A stretch of 64,000 bases of DNA from CAYNKA01 sp964397655 (GCA_964397655.1 CAYNKA010000005.1:124001-188000); one strand, 5' to 3'; counted from the stretch's first letter, positions 1-8,976 are shown. Notes: a model not told the origin generated them from the letters alone. Made by a program: numbers and translations.

Positions 1-1003
1 TCGCCGTAGTGCTGTCGAGGAACATGCCGGCAAGGAAAAGAATGAGATTCAGTATCAGGAGCAGGACGATGGGATTCCGACTTATCGACAGGAGAAACGC
101 GGAAAAAATCTGCGGTATCTGCTCGACCGCCAGTATCCATCCGAAAATGGATGCGGCCGACACGATGATGAGGATGGTCGAGGTCGATTTGACGGTCTCG
201 TAGAGGGCGTTCTTCACGTGTTCGAAGGTGAGCTCCCTGTGCACGAAAATCCCGATGATGAAGACGTAAAGGACGGTGATGCTTGCGGCTTCGGTCGGAG
301 TGAAGATTCCGGCGAGCATTCCTATGATGAGGAGTACCGGAGTGAAGAGCGCCGGAAGCGCAGGGATCAGGGTGGACACCAGCTCGTTCAGCGAGGGCCA
401 TCTCGAAGCCCTGGGATAGTTCCTCATGACCGCCAGGATTCCGGTCATGGTCATCATGGCGGCGACCGAGATGAGGGCCGGAATGATGCCGCCCACGAGC
501 AGCTTCACCACGGACACGCTCGCAACGGAGCCGTAAATGACGAGCGGGATGCTCGGCGGGAAGATGGGGCCGACCGTCGCCGAGGCAACGGTCACCGCGC
601 AGGAGAAAGGCACGGAAAATCCCTTTTCCTTCATGGCTTGAATCTCGACGAGACCGAGCCCGCCGACATCGGCCAAGGCCGCCCCCGACATTCCGGCGAA
701 GATGAGACTCCCGAAGACGTTGACCTGAGCGAGCCCTCCCGGCAGCCTGCCCACGAGCGTGTCCGCGAATCTGAAGATTCGCGTGGTGATCCCGGTGGAA
801 TTCATCAGGTTGCCCACGAATATGAAGACCGGAACCGCTATGAGCGGATAGGAGTCCAGGGAATACTGCATGCGTTGCACTATCATCTGGATGGGAACTC
901 CGTTGGCGAAAATATAGACAAGGGCCGGTATCATGATGGCGACCACGACGGGAAATCCGGTCATGAACAGCCCGAAAAACGTCAGTATGATGAATAAACC
1001 CAT
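1..1003 (-). CDS. dctM: TRAP transporter large permease (DctM), C-terminus cut by window edge
   Basis: Reading the minus strand from an ATG at 1003 gives at least 334 residues of a very hydrophobic protein with the DctM layout: N-terminal MGLFIILTFFGLFMTGFPV, then GSLIFAGMSGAALADV and VASATVGPIFPPSIPLVIYG, the conserved large-subunit motifs. It is the ion-coupled transport channel of a tripartite (TRAP) importer of organic acids or related anions in the inner membrane. A GGAGG sits ten bases before the ATG. It follows dctQ by 55 bases in the same operon. The frame is open to base 1, so roughly the last quarter is missing. Confidence 0.93.
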   Translation of the reverse strand, partial: MGLFIILTFFGLFMTGFPVVVAIMIPALVYIFANGVPIQMIVQRMQYSLDSYPLIAVPVFIFVGNLMNSTGITTRIFRFADTLVGRLPGGLAQVNVFGSLIFAGMSGAALADVGGLGLVEIQAMKEKGFSVPFSCAVTVASATVGPIFPPSIPLVIYGSVASVSVVKLLVGGIIPALISVAAMMTMTGILAVMRNYPRASRWPSLNELVSTLIPALPALFTPVLLIIGMLAGIFTPTEAASITVLYVFIIGIFVHRELTFEHVKNALYETVKSTSTILIIVSAASIFGWILAVEQIPQIFSAFLLSISRNPIVLLLILNLILFLAGMFLDSTTA

Positions 1004-1058
1004 AGGTAAAAAACCTCCGAACAGCCGACTTTGCGTCGATTTCGGGAAACAGGATTCA

Positions 1059-1523
1059 TCACCTGCCGCCCCGATCCGAAACGAACCTTTTCAGGAGTAT
1101 CGCGTATTCGACCGCGAGCAGGAAAAAGCCTATGATCGCCGGCGCTATGAAAATCCAGAAGGGAATCGACAGGGTTGCGGTTTTGTTGTTCATGTTCGCC
1201 GTGAGCGTGAAGAAGGCCGACACGAAGATGATCGCGAAAACCGCGAACGAGCTTGCAAGCGTCAGAAACCGTATCGGATCTCGCAGGATTTTCGGAAATT
1301 TGAGCAGAAATTCCACCATGGCTATGTGACCGCCGATCCTGGCCGCATAGGGCGATCCGAAAAAAATCACGCAGATGAGCAGATAGCGGACCAGCTCTTC
1401 GGCGCCGACGAGAGGGGCGTAGAAAAGTTCACGCATGATTACTTGGACGAGAACGATGATCGTAAGCAGGGCGAGGCACGACGTGGCCAGGGTACGATCC
1501 AAATTTCTCAAATGCTTGCGCAT
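1059..1523 (-). CDS. dctQ: TRAP transporter small permease (DctQ)
   Basis: 154 residues with four hydrophobic segments, the usual DctQ size and topology. It starts MRKHLRNLDRTLATS and contains LVGAEELVRYLLICVIFFGS, the typical small-subunit signature region after the second helix. The protein bridges binding protein and large permease. The start at 1523 is chosen because GAGGAG lies about six bases upstream; a longer in-frame extension to 1571 would run through the intercistronic hairpin and is unlikely. It lies between dctP and dctM. Confidence 0.9.
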   Translation of the reverse strand: MRKHLRNLDRTLATSCLALLTIIVLVQVIMRELFYAPLVGAEELVRYLLICVIFFGSPYAARIGGHIAMVEFLLKFPKILRDPIRFLTLASSFAVFAIIFVSAFFTLTANMNNKTATLSIPFWIFIAPAIIGFFLLAVEYAILLKRFVSDRGGR

Positions 1524-1540
1524 GATCGACTCCTCGATGA

Positions 1541-1563
1541 GCGGCCCGCCGCGGGCGGGCCGC
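1541..1563 (-). promoter_or_regulatory. Strong intercistronic hairpin between dctP and dctQ
   Basis: A perfect 10-bp stem (GCGGCCCGCC / GGCGGGCCGC) with a 3-base loop lies in the 64-base dctP-dctQ gap. There is no T-tract, so it is more likely a 3'-end stabiliser or partial attenuator that raises the binding protein over the permeases than a full terminator. Confidence 0.7.
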
Positions 1564-1587
1564 CGGGACACTACTCCGTAAAAAGGA

Positions 1588-2601
1588 TTATTTTATGGCC
1601 TTGATCTTTTCAACGTAACCGGCCCAGGTCGGAAAGTCCTGATTGAGTTTTGCGAGTACCGCGGCCCTGAATTCTTCGTTCTTGAGGCCGTTGGACTCGT
1701 CGATGAACTTCATCCCCTTCTCCATGAGTTTCGCCTTGATGTCCTTGTCCGCGTCGGCGGTCCACTTGAGCGACGCCTGCGCCAGTTCCTGGAGACTCTC
1801 CTCGAACAGCGCCCTGTCCGGGGCCGGTATCTTCTGCCAGGACTTCTCGTTGATGAAGGTGCACAGGACCGAATGCATGTGGCTGGTCATCATGATGTAG
1901 CCCTGAACTTCGTAGAATTTCTGGGCGTAGATGTTGGTGAGCGGATTTTCCTGGCCGACGACGACGCCGGTCATGAGGGCGGTGTGGAGCTCGGCGATTT
2001 CGACCGGAGTCGGAATCGCCCCCATGCCTTGGAGCATGGTCATCCAGAGCTGGACGGGAACGCCGCGGATCTTCTTTCCCTTCATGTCCGCCGGGGAGTA
2101 AATCGCGGTGGTCGCCGAAAGCTGTCGGGCGCCCCGGTAATGGCTTCCGATGACCCGCATCCCCGCGGCTTTGACGAGCTGTTCGTTCAATTCCTGAAGG
2201 ACGGGAGACGTCTTCGGGTTCGTCGCCTTTATCGCGTGCACTTCGTCGCGGTAGATGTAGGGCGCGTTGAAGACCGACATGTCGGTGAGAAGCTTGCCGA
2301 GGGACGCGAAATCGTGATGGCCCATGTCTATCGCGCCCGATTTCACTCCGTCCACCATTTCGCTGACGCCGCCGAGCTGGGAATTCGGGAATACCTGAAG
2401 CGTGAGCCTGCCGTTCGTCTTCTGCTTGACGGATTCCGCGAGTTCGGCCGCATATTTCGTCTGGAGTTCGGTCGCCACGCCGACGTGCGCGTACTTCAGG
2501 ACGATGGGCTTGGCGGCCGCGGCTTCCTCTTTCGCGCCTCCCGCAAACAACGGCAGAACGGTGAACGCCGCACAGCATACGAGAATGACGATTCTTTTCA
2601 T
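1588..2601 (-). CDS. dctP: TRAP transporter substrate-binding protein (DctP family)
   Basis: 337 residues. A Sec signal peptide (MKRIVILVCCAAFTVLPLFA) is followed by GGAKEEAAAAKP, a mature N-terminus typical of spirochaete exported binding proteins; there is no clear lipobox Cys. The body is DctP-like: KTNGRLTLQVFPNSQLGG near residue 65, then YSPADMKGKKIRG and the GVVVGQENPLTNIYAQKFYEV block. It captures the substrate in the periplasm for DctQM. GAGGAGG precedes the ATG by about five bases. First gene of the TRAP operon, behind a sigma70-like promoter with an overlapping LacI-type operator. The substrate cannot be told from sequence; sugar acids are a common choice when a LacI regulator is adjacent. 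Confidence 0.94.
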   Translation of the reverse strand: MKRIVILVCCAAFTVLPLFAGGAKEEAAAAKPIVLKYAHVGVATELQTKYAAELAESVKQKTNGRLTLQVFPNSQLGGVSEMVDGVKSGAIDMGHHDFASLGKLLTDMSVFNAPYIYRDEVHAIKATNPKTSPVLQELNEQLVKAAGMRVIGSHYRGARQLSATTAIYSPADMKGKKIRGVPVQLWMTMLQGMGAIPTPVEIAELHTALMTGVVVGQENPLTNIYAQKFYEVQGYIMMTSHMHSVLCTFINEKSWQKIPAPDRALFEESLQELAQASLKWTADADKDIKAKLMEKGMKFIDESNGLKNEEFRAAVLAKLNQDFPTWAGYVEKIKAIK

Positions 2602-2614
2602 GATTCCTCCTCAC

Positions 2615-2632
2615 CAAGAAAACGTTTTCTTG
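2615..2632. promoter_or_regulatory. Operator for the LacI-family repressor, TRAP promoter side
   Basis: Perfect 18-bp palindrome CAAGAAAACGTTTTCTTG, centred on CG as in LacI/GalR-family operators. It sits just downstream of the predicted transcription start of dctP, where a bound repressor would block initiation or clearance. The neighbouring divergent gene encodes a LacI-family protein. Confidence 0.85.
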
Positions 2633-2642
2633 AATTGACTGT

Positions 2643-2672
2643 ATTGTATCCCCATACAAACCATTCTGTCAA
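2643..2672 (-). promoter_or_regulatory. Sigma70-type promoter of the dctPQM operon
   Basis: On the minus strand: -35 TTGACA (2667-2672), 18-base spacer, -10 TACAAT (2643-2648). The predicted start near 2636 falls at the edge of the palindromic operator. Confidence 0.8.
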
Positions 2673-2731
2673 AAGTTTTTTCGTCAACGATCCCTGCTTT
2701 TTCGCTGTTTTTCGATAAAAACGGACAAGAT

Positions 2732-2760
2732 TTGACAAAAAATGATTTTCTCACTACCAT
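2732..2760 (+). promoter_or_regulatory. Promoter of the LacI-family regulator gene
   Basis: -35 TTGACA (2732-2737), 17-base spacer, -10 TACCAT (2755-2760). The predicted start falls at about 2767, inside the second operator copy. Confidence 0.75.
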
Positions 2761-2764
2761 GGCG

Positions 2765-2776
2765 GTAAACGTTTTC
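2765..2776. promoter_or_regulatory. Second operator copy, regulator promoter side
   Basis: GTAAACGTTTTC is an imperfect copy of the core of the perfect palindrome at 2615-2632, at the predicted start site of the regulator gene. It implies negative autoregulation, probably weaker than repression of the TRAP operon. Confidence 0.7.
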
Positions 2777-2795
2777 TCATCCAATGGAAGGACGC

Positions 2796-3830
2796 ATGAC
2801 AGGAACGGGGAAAAAGACGACGATAAGGGAAGTGGCGAGAGAAGCGGGAGTCTCCATTGCTACGGTTTCCCGCGTCATGAACAAGAACTACTACGTGAGC
2901 CCCGACGTCGAGGAACGGGTGAGAAAAGCCGTGGAAAAGACCGGTTACTACCCGGATTCCATAGCCCGGAGCATGAAGAGCAACACCACCTTCCTCATCG
3001 GGTTCATCGTCTCGGACATATCCAACCAGCACTTCATGGCCATGGCGAGGGCGATAGAGGACGTGATCAGCCAGGAAAACTACAATCTCATCGTGTGCAG
3101 CACGGAGAACGAAGCGAAACTTGAAAAGGATTACATCCAAGCCCTCATCTCGAAGAAGATCTCGGGGATAGTCCTGAACACTACGGGAAAGAACGACGAT
3201 TTCATCGCCAAGGTGAGCGAAACCGTTCCGGTGACTCTCATCTACCGCAGGATAAGGAACGGCCGCTTCCGCGGCGACATCGTGAACTCGAACAGCCTCA
3301 AGGGCGCCTACGACCTCGCGAAACACCTGATCGGGCTCGGTCACGTCCGCATGGGGATCATCAACGGCTTCCCCGGCTTGTCTACGAGCGAAGAGCGCTT
3401 CGAAGGATGCCTGAAGGCACTCAACGAACACGGGCTCTCCGTCGAGCCCGAGTACGTCCGGAACGGAGATTTTACGCAGGAATCCGGCTACAAGGGCGCT
3501 GAGGCCCTCATGGGTCTCGACGTCCCTCCGAGCGTGATCGTCGCCATGAACAACGCCATGACCTTGGGGGCGCTCAAGTATCTCAGGACCCACGGGATCC
3601 GAGTTCCGGAGGACGTGTCGGTCGCTTGCTACGGAGACATCGACGACATCGAACTCATGTACGTTCAACCGACCCACGTCACCCAGAATCCGCGGACCAC
3701 CGGATCGAAGGCCGCGGAACTCATCCTCGCGAGGATCAAGGACCATACGGCGGCGAACCGGGAAGTCATCTTCGAATCGACGCTCCAGCCCGGGAATTCC
3801 GCCGCCCCTCCCAAGGGAACCCGGAACTGA
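2796..3830 (+). CDS. LacI/GalR-family transcriptional regulator
   Basis: 344 residues. The N-terminal helix-turn-helix reads TTIREVAREAGVSIATVSRV, followed by the hinge helix region (GYYPDSIARSMKSN) and a periplasmic-binding-protein-like effector domain (about residues 60-330; TFLIGFIVSDISNQHFMAMA). The start at 2796 has GGAAGG just upstream; an ATG at 2784 has no ribosome site. It is divergent from dctPQM with operators in both promoters, so it very probably represses that operon and itself until the transported compound or a metabolite binds. The effector is unknown. Confidence 0.93.
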   Translation: MTGTGKKTTIREVAREAGVSIATVSRVMNKNYYVSPDVEERVRKAVEKTGYYPDSIARSMKSNTTFLIGFIVSDISNQHFMAMARAIEDVISQENYNLIVCSTENEAKLEKDYIQALISKKISGIVLNTTGKNDDFIAKVSETVPVTLIYRRIRNGRFRGDIVNSNSLKGAYDLAKHLIGLGHVRMGIINGFPGLSTSEERFEGCLKALNEHGLSVEPEYVRNGDFTQESGYKGAEALMGLDVPPSVIVAMNNAMTLGALKYLRTHGIRVPEDVSVACYGDIDDIELMYVQPTHVTQNPRTTGSKAAELILARIKDHTAANREVIFESTLQPGNSAAPPKGTRN

Positions 3831-3882
3831 GCCTCCGCGGGAATCCCGCGGCCCCCCTCTTCGTCGTTCCTCCGGTCTATGG

Positions 3883-3888
3883 TATACT
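3883..3888 (+). promoter_or_regulatory. -10 hexamer close to the start codon (near-leaderless)
   Basis: TATACT ends eight bases before the ATG at 3896 and no Shine-Dalgarno sequence is present. No convincing -35 is seen. The expected transcript would begin at or next to the start codon. Confidence 0.45.
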
Positions 3889-3895
3889 CCCGGCC

Positions 3896-4738
3896 ATGAA
3901 TACCTGGAACCGAAACCAAGTCGCCCAGCTCATCGTGAAGGCGGGAGCCCTGGCGCTCACCTACTTCGACATCCCGGTCCGCGAGATCAAACGGGACAAG
4001 TCGATCGTCACGCAGGCCGATCGCGCGGTCGAGGCGTTCGTCACGGCCAACTGCGAGGACACGAACAACGAGGTCTACGTCATCGGCGAGGAAACGGTCG
4101 AGACGAAGGACGAGGCCTACGTCCGCAAGGCCCTCGGGGAGACCGCGTGGATCATCGACCCGATCGACGGAACCTCGTCCTACGCCTATCACTTCCCGAT
4201 GTGGGGCGTTTCGATCGGGTTCGCCAGGAACGGAGTCATCAGGGAGGGGGCGCTCTACCTGCCCCTCGGCGGAGAACTGCTCGTGAGCGACGGCAAGGAC
4301 GTCTACTTCGCCAGGGTCTTCAAGGACCATCCGGATCCGGCATCCCAGCTCTCCCTCTACGTTCCGCCTTCCGGCAAGACGGACACCGGCGGCATCATCA
4401 GCCTGTCGCAGAATTTCGCGCGCGACAGCGAGCTCAAGATCCCGAATTACGTCCACATGGCGGGAAGCTGCGTCTTCTCGCTCGTCCACATCATCCTCGG
4501 CGGTTACATCTCCTACGTGGCCGACCTCAAGGTCTGGGACCTCGCCGGGGGCGTCCCCATCTTCGAGAAGCTCGGCTTCACGATACGCTTCGACGACGGC
4601 AGGCCCTTCGGCGCCGCGATAGACGATTCCGCGTACAGGCTCGGCAAGGACGACCCCGGCAGATGGAAGACGAAGGGAAAGCTCATCTTCGCTCGCGACG
4701 AGGAGGGCTTCTCCTACACGGCGAAGGCCTGCGGCTGA
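3896..4738 (+). CDS. Inositol monophosphatase family protein
   Basis: 280 residues. The family's metal-binding motifs are present: the Glu of GEETVE near residue 66, WIIDPIDGTSSY near 85 (motif D-P-I-D-G-T), and KVWDLAGG near 212 (motif W-D-x-A-G). These are Mg2+-dependent phosphomonoesterases acting on inositol phosphate, histidinol phosphate, 3'-phosphoadenosine phosphates or fructose bisphosphate; the sequence alone does not decide which. It stands alone between the regulator gene and a bidirectional terminator, and lacks a ribosome binding site. Confidence 0.88.
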   Translation: MNTWNRNQVAQLIVKAGALALTYFDIPVREIKRDKSIVTQADRAVEAFVTANCEDTNNEVYVIGEETVETKDEAYVRKALGETAWIIDPIDGTSSYAYHFPMWGVSIGFARNGVIREGALYLPLGGELLVSDGKDVYFARVFKDHPDPASQLSLYVPPSGKTDTGGIISLSQNFARDSELKIPNYVHMAGSCVFSLVHIILGGYISYVADLKVWDLAGGVPIFEKLGFTIRFDDGRPFGAAIDDSAYRLGKDDPGRWKTKGKLIFARDEEGFSYTAKACG

Positions 4739-4774
4739 AAGGCCGGAGGGCCGTCTCCGCCGCGGCCGGCGTCG

Positions 4775-4814
4775 GGAAATCCGTTCGGAGCCTCTTCGAG
4801 GCTCCGGGGTTTCC
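4775..4814. terminator. Bidirectional terminator between converging genes
   Basis: Stem CGGAGCCTC / GAGGCTCCG (9 bp, 3-base loop, 4786-4806) with an outer GGAAA/TTTCC pairing, between the converging inositol-monophosphatase-like gene and metH. The short T and A runs on either side would serve both strands. Confidence 0.7.
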
Positions 4815-4822
4815 GAATTCCC

Positions 4823-7800
4823 TCAGTATCCCAGCATGGGCGAAAGCCATTTCTCGGCCTCGGCTATACTCATGCCCTTTCTTCTCGCATAATCCTCCAC
4901 CTGGTCGCGCGCGAGCTTGTCCACGCTGAAATACTTCGCCTCGGGATGCGAGAAGTAGTAGCCGGAGACCGAGGCTTCGGGTACCATCATGCAGCTTTCG
5001 GTGAGGCTGATGCCCGCTTTATCACCGGGCCGGAGGAGCTTCCAGATTTCGCGCTTCTCCGTATGATCGGGGCACGGCGGATACCCCGGAGCCGGCCTGA
5101 TCCCGCGGTACCTCACCTTGAGGAGATCGTCGATGCCGAGAGCCTCGTCCGGAGCGTAACCCCAGAAGTCCCTCCGCACCAGGAGATGGAGATATTCAGC
5201 GAACGCCTCGGCGAGACGGTCCGCGAGCGACTTCGCGAGCAGCGCCGAATAGTCGTCCCGCTCGTCCTCGAACCGCTTCACGATCCGGTCCAGGCCTATC
5301 CCCGCGGTGACCGCGAAGAAGCCGGCGTAGTCCGCGATTCCGGAGTTCTCCGGAGCGACGTAGTCCGCGAGTGAGAGATAATAGGGAGTCTCGGTCTTCC
5401 TCCTCTGCTGGCGCAGGAAGGGAAAACGGGCGGCGATCTCCCGTCTCCCTTCGTCCGCGTAGACGAGGAGGGTGTCGTCCTCCGACGCGGCCGCCGGGAA
5501 AATGCCGTACACGCCGCGGGCCGTGAGGAGACTCTCCTTTCCTATGAGATCGAGCATGGCCTTCGCGTCGCGGTGGAGCTTCCTCGCCTCCGCGCCCTTC
5601 GCGGGATCGTCGAGGATATCCGGGAACTTGCCGTCCATCTCCCAGGCGTAGAAGAAGAAACGCCAATCGATGTAACCGGCGAGGACCTCCACGGGCACGT
5701 CGTCCGCGACGCCGATCCCGAGCTCGGCGGGAACTGGCGGAACGTACCCCTTCCAGCCCGGGTCGAAGCGCCTGGCACGCGCCTCCGCGAGACTTACGAA
5801 GTCGGCGGCGGACGAAGCGGCCGCCTTTCGCTCCCTGACCTCGCGGTACCGCCGGCCGATCTCCTCGAAGAACGATTCTCGCCTTCCCGGATCCGCGGCC
5901 TTGGAGGCGACGCCCACCGCGAGGGAGGCGTCCTTCACGTGGACGACGCGGCCCGGATAGGCCGGTTCGATCTTGAATGCGGTGTGGACCTCGCTGGTCG
6001 TCGCCCCGCCCACGAGGAGCGGCACGTCGAAGCCCTCGCGCTTCATCTCCGAGGCGACGTGCGACATCTCCTCGAGCGAGGGCGTGATGAGGCCGGAAAG
6101 GCCGACGATGTCGACTCCGTGTTTTCGGGCGGCTTCCAGAATGTCACGGCAAGGAACCATGACGCCGAGGTCGATCACCTCCCAGCCGTTGCACTGCAGC
6201 ACGACCTTGACGATGTTCTTCCCGATGTCGTGGACGTCGCCCTTCACCGTGGCTATGAGGAACTTTCCCTTCGAGGCGACGCCCGTCCTCCCGCCCGAAA
6301 TCCTCTCCTCCTCGATGAAGGGCTGGAGGTAGGCGACGGCCTGCTTCATGACGCGGGCGCTCTTCACCACCTGCGGCAGGAACATCTTTCCGGATCCGAA
6401 GAGGTCTCCCACGACGTTCATTCCGTCCATGAGGGGACCTTCGATGACCGAGATGGCGCTCCCGAGCTCCCTCCTGATCTCTTCTGCGTCCTCCTCGACG
6501 TGGGCCGTTATGCCCTTCACGAGCGAATGCTTGAGTCTCTCCCGTACCGGGGCCGACCTCCAGGCGGGGTCCTCCGCCTGCCTGCCGTTCGCGTCCGATC
6601 CCGCAAGACCCGAGGCGGCGTCCAAAAGCCGTTCGGTGGCGTCGGGCCTCCGGTCGAGGATGACGTCCTCCACCCTCTCGAGGAGGTCGGCGGGAATCTC
6701 GTCGTACACGTCGAGCTGCCCAGCATTCACGATCCCCATGTCCATCCCGGCCCTGATCGCGTGGTAGAGGAAGGAGGAGTGCATGGCCCGACGCACGGGC
6801 TCGTTGCCGCGGAACGAGAAGGACAGGTTGCTCACCCCGCCGGAAACCTTGGCATGGGGAAGCTCCGCCTTGATGCGCCCGACCGCTTCGAGGAAGTCCT
6901 TGGCGTAGGCCCGGTGCTCCTCCATGCCCGTGCCGACGGCGAAGACGTTCGGGTCGAAGATGACGTCTTCGGGGGGGAAGTCGAGCCGTTCGGTGAGGAG
7001 GCGATAGGCCCGGGTGCAGACCGCCACCCTCCTCTCCACCGTATCGGCCTGACCTTTCTCGTCGAAGGCCATGACGATCGCCGCCGCCCCGTACCTTCTG
7101 ACGAGGGCTGCCCTGCGGAGGAATTCCTCCTCGCCTTCCTTGAGGCTCAGCGAGTTCACGACGCCTTTGCCTTGGATGCAGGAGAGCCCCTCCTCGATCG
7201 CGTCCCAGCGCGAGGAATCGATCATCACCGGCACGCGGGAGATGTCCGGCTCGGCCGCGAGGAGGAGGAGAAAGCGCTTCATCTCCTTCGCGGCGTCGAG
7301 CATCGCATCGTCCATGTTCACGTCGATCATCTGGGCTCCGTTCTCCACCTGCTCCCGGGCCACCTCGAGGGCCTCCTCGTGCCGGCCTTCGGATATGAGC
7401 CTTCGGAACCTGACGGAACCCGCAACGTTCGTCCTCTCACCGACGTTCACGAAGAGGCTTCCGGGCCCGATGACGAGGGGTTCGAGTCCGGACAGCGAGG
7501 TGAAGCGCCTCGGTTCCGGGATCTTCCTCGGCTCGAGGCCTGCCACCGCCTCGGCTATGGCCTCGATGTGGGCGGGCGTGCTGCCGCAGCATCCCCCCAC
7601 GATGTTGACGAGCCCGTCCTCGGCGAAACCGCCGACGATCTTCGCCATGAATTCCGGCGAATGGTCGTAGGCTCCGAACTCGTTCGGCAGTCCGGCGTTG
7701 GGATGGACGCTCACGGCGGTCTCGGCCGAAGCGGCGAGTTCCTCCACGTAGGGCCTGAGGCGGTCCGCCCCAAGGGAGCAGTTGAGGCCGACCGAGAGAA

Positions 7801-8512
7801 GCGGTTCGGCGTGCGAAACCGAAATCCGGAAGGCGTTCACCGTCTGGCCCGACAGGGTTCTGCCGGACGCGTCTGCCACGGTGCCCGAGATCATGACGGG
7901 GAGGGTTCTTCCGATTTCCGCGAAGAGCCCGGAGAGCGCGAAGATCGCCGCCTTGGCGTTCAGCGTGTCGAATACGGTCTCGACGAGGAAGAGGTCGGCC
8001 CCTCCGTCGACGAGACCCCGGGCCGATTCCCTGTACGCGGCAGCGAGCTCATGAAACGAAAGGTCCCGGTAACCGGGATTCTGTACGTCCGGCGAGATGG
8101 ACAGGGTCTTGTTCGTCGGGCCGAGCACGCCCGCGACGAAACGCGGCCGTCCCTTCGCGTCGAAGCCGTCCACCGCCCGCCTCGCGATCTCCGCCCCGGC
8201 CCGGGAAAGCTCGTAGGCGAGACTGGAGAGGCCGTAATCGGCCTGGGAGACCGAGGTCGAGTTGAAGGTGTTGGTCTCGACGACGTCCGCTCCCGCCGCG
8301 AGGTAGGCTTCGTGGATCTCGCCGATCGTTCCGGGCCTGGTGAGGTTGAGGAGATCGTTGTTCCCCTTGAGCTGCCGTCCGGGTTCGAAGTCCCGGAAGC
8401 GCTCGCCGCGGTAATCGGCCTCGTCGAGTCCGCGGCCCTGGATCATGGTCCCCATGGCTCCGTCGAGGAGAAGGATTCGTTCCCGAACGAGCCGGAAGAG
8501 CGGATGCGTCAT
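4823..8512 (-). CDS. metH: Cobalamin-dependent methionine synthase
   Basis: 1229 residues, the normal full length. Four modules are present in order. The homocysteine/zinc domain has LLLDGAMGTMIQ at the N-terminus, GLNCSLG, and GGCCGSTP carrying the zinc cysteines. The folate domain follows (NVGERTNVAGS). The cobalamin domain has GDVHDIGKNIV with the cobalt-ligand His at residue 761 and VGGATTSEVH. The C-terminal reactivation domain binds S-adenosylmethionine (RPAPGYPPCPDHTEK, VPEASVSGYYFSHP). It transfers the methyl group of methyltetrahydrofolate to homocysteine. The start overlaps the yaiI stop as ATGA, which fixes it at 8512. Last gene of the manA-yaiI-metH operon. I saw no cobalamin riboswitch. 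Confidence 0.98.
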   Translation of the reverse strand: MTHPLFRLVRERILLLDGAMGTMIQGRGLDEADYRGERFRDFEPGRQLKGNNDLLNLTRPGTIGEIHEAYLAAGADVVETNTFNSTSVSQADYGLSSLAYELSRAGAEIARRAVDGFDAKGRPRFVAGVLGPTNKTLSISPDVQNPGYRDLSFHELAAAYRESARGLVDGGADLFLVETVFDTLNAKAAIFALSGLFAEIGRTLPVMISGTVADASGRTLSGQTVNAFRISVSHAEPLLSVGLNCSLGADRLRPYVEELAASAETAVSVHPNAGLPNEFGAYDHSPEFMAKIVGGFAEDGLVNIVGGCCGSTPAHIEAIAEAVAGLEPRKIPEPRRFTSLSGLEPLVIGPGSLFVNVGERTNVAGSVRFRRLISEGRHEEALEVAREQVENGAQMIDVNMDDAMLDAAKEMKRFLLLLAAEPDISRVPVMIDSSRWDAIEEGLSCIQGKGVVNSLSLKEGEEEFLRRAALVRRYGAAAIVMAFDEKGQADTVERRVAVCTRAYRLLTERLDFPPEDVIFDPNVFAVGTGMEEHRAYAKDFLEAVGRIKAELPHAKVSGGVSNLSFSFRGNEPVRRAMHSSFLYHAIRAGMDMGIVNAGQLDVYDEIPADLLERVEDVILDRRPDATERLLDAASGLAGSDANGRQAEDPAWRSAPVRERLKHSLVKGITAHVEEDAEEIRRELGSAISVIEGPLMDGMNVVGDLFGSGKMFLPQVVKSARVMKQAVAYLQPFIEEERISGGRTGVASKGKFLIATVKGDVHDIGKNIVKVVLQCNGWEVIDLGVMVPCRDILEAARKHGVDIVGLSGLITPSLEEMSHVASEMKREGFDVPLLVGGATTSEVHTAFKIEPAYPGRVVHVKDASLAVGVASKAADPGRRESFFEEIGRRYREVRERKAAASSAADFVSLAEARARRFDPGWKGYVPPVPAELGIGVADDVPVEVLAGYIDWRFFFYAWEMDGKFPDILDDPAKGAEARKLHRDAKAMLDLIGKESLLTARGVYGIFPAAASEDDTLLVYADEGRREIAARFPFLRQQRRKTETPYYLSLADYVAPENSGIADYAGFFAVTAGIGLDRIVKRFEDERDDYSALLAKSLADRLAEAFAEYLHLLVRRDFWGYAPDEALGIDDLLKVRYRGIRPAPGYPPCPDHTEKREIWKLLRPGDKAGISLTESCMMVPEASVSGYYFSHPEAKYFSVDKLARDQVEDYARRKGMSIAEAEKWLSPMLGY

Positions 8513-8976
8513 GAGGTCCTCCTTGCGGTCTTCAGCAGTCTCGTGAGCTCGCGGTCGAAGGCGGCCGAGAACGCCTTCACTTCCCGGTCGCCGAAGCCCC
8601 CGGTCGGGCTCTCGTACATGCCCGAGGCGCGGAGGTCCTTCATGAAATTCCTTATGGAGAGCCGTTCCCTCACGTTCTCCTCCGTGAAAGTCTCGCCCCG
8701 GTCGTTCAGGACCCGGAGCCCGCCCTCGACGAGCTTCGCCGCGAGGGGGATGTCCCTGGTGATGATGAGGTCGCCCGGCTTCGCGCATTCGACGATGCGC
8801 GAGTCCGCGCCGTCCTCCTCCGGGGGAACGATCTCGAGTTCCACGGAGTCCGTCTCCGGCAGCGGTATGGGCCGGTTCGCCACGAACTTCGCGACGACGC
8901 CCCGTTTCTCCGCGGCGCGCGATACGATCTCCCTTATCCTGACCGGGCAGGAGTCCGCGTCGACCCAGATGGTCAT
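8509..8976 (-). CDS. yaiI: YaiI/YqxD family protein (DUF188, PIN-like nuclease fold)
   Basis: 155 residues. MTIWVDADSCPVRIREIV is the hallmark N-terminus of the family (V-D-A-D-x-C-P), and GDLIITRDIPLAAKLVEGG with NDRGETFT are the other conserved blocks. The Asp residues suggest a PIN-like metal-dependent nuclease fold; the biological role is not known. The start overlaps the manA stop (ATGA) and the stop overlaps the metH start (ATGA), so all three are translationally coupled although their functions are not obviously linked. Confidence 0.9.
   Translation of the reverse strand: MTIWVDADSCPVRIREIVSRAAEKRGVVAKFVANRPIPLPETDSVELEIVPPEEDGADSRIVECAKPGDLIITRDIPLAAKLVEGGLRVLNDRGETFTEENVRERLSIRNFMKDLRASGMYESPTGGFGDREVKAFSAAFDRELTRLLKTARRTS

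Noticed and set aside
218..997. Plus-strand 259-codon ORF
   Set aside because: It is the antisense shadow of dctM, whose membrane protein motifs are clear on the minus strand.
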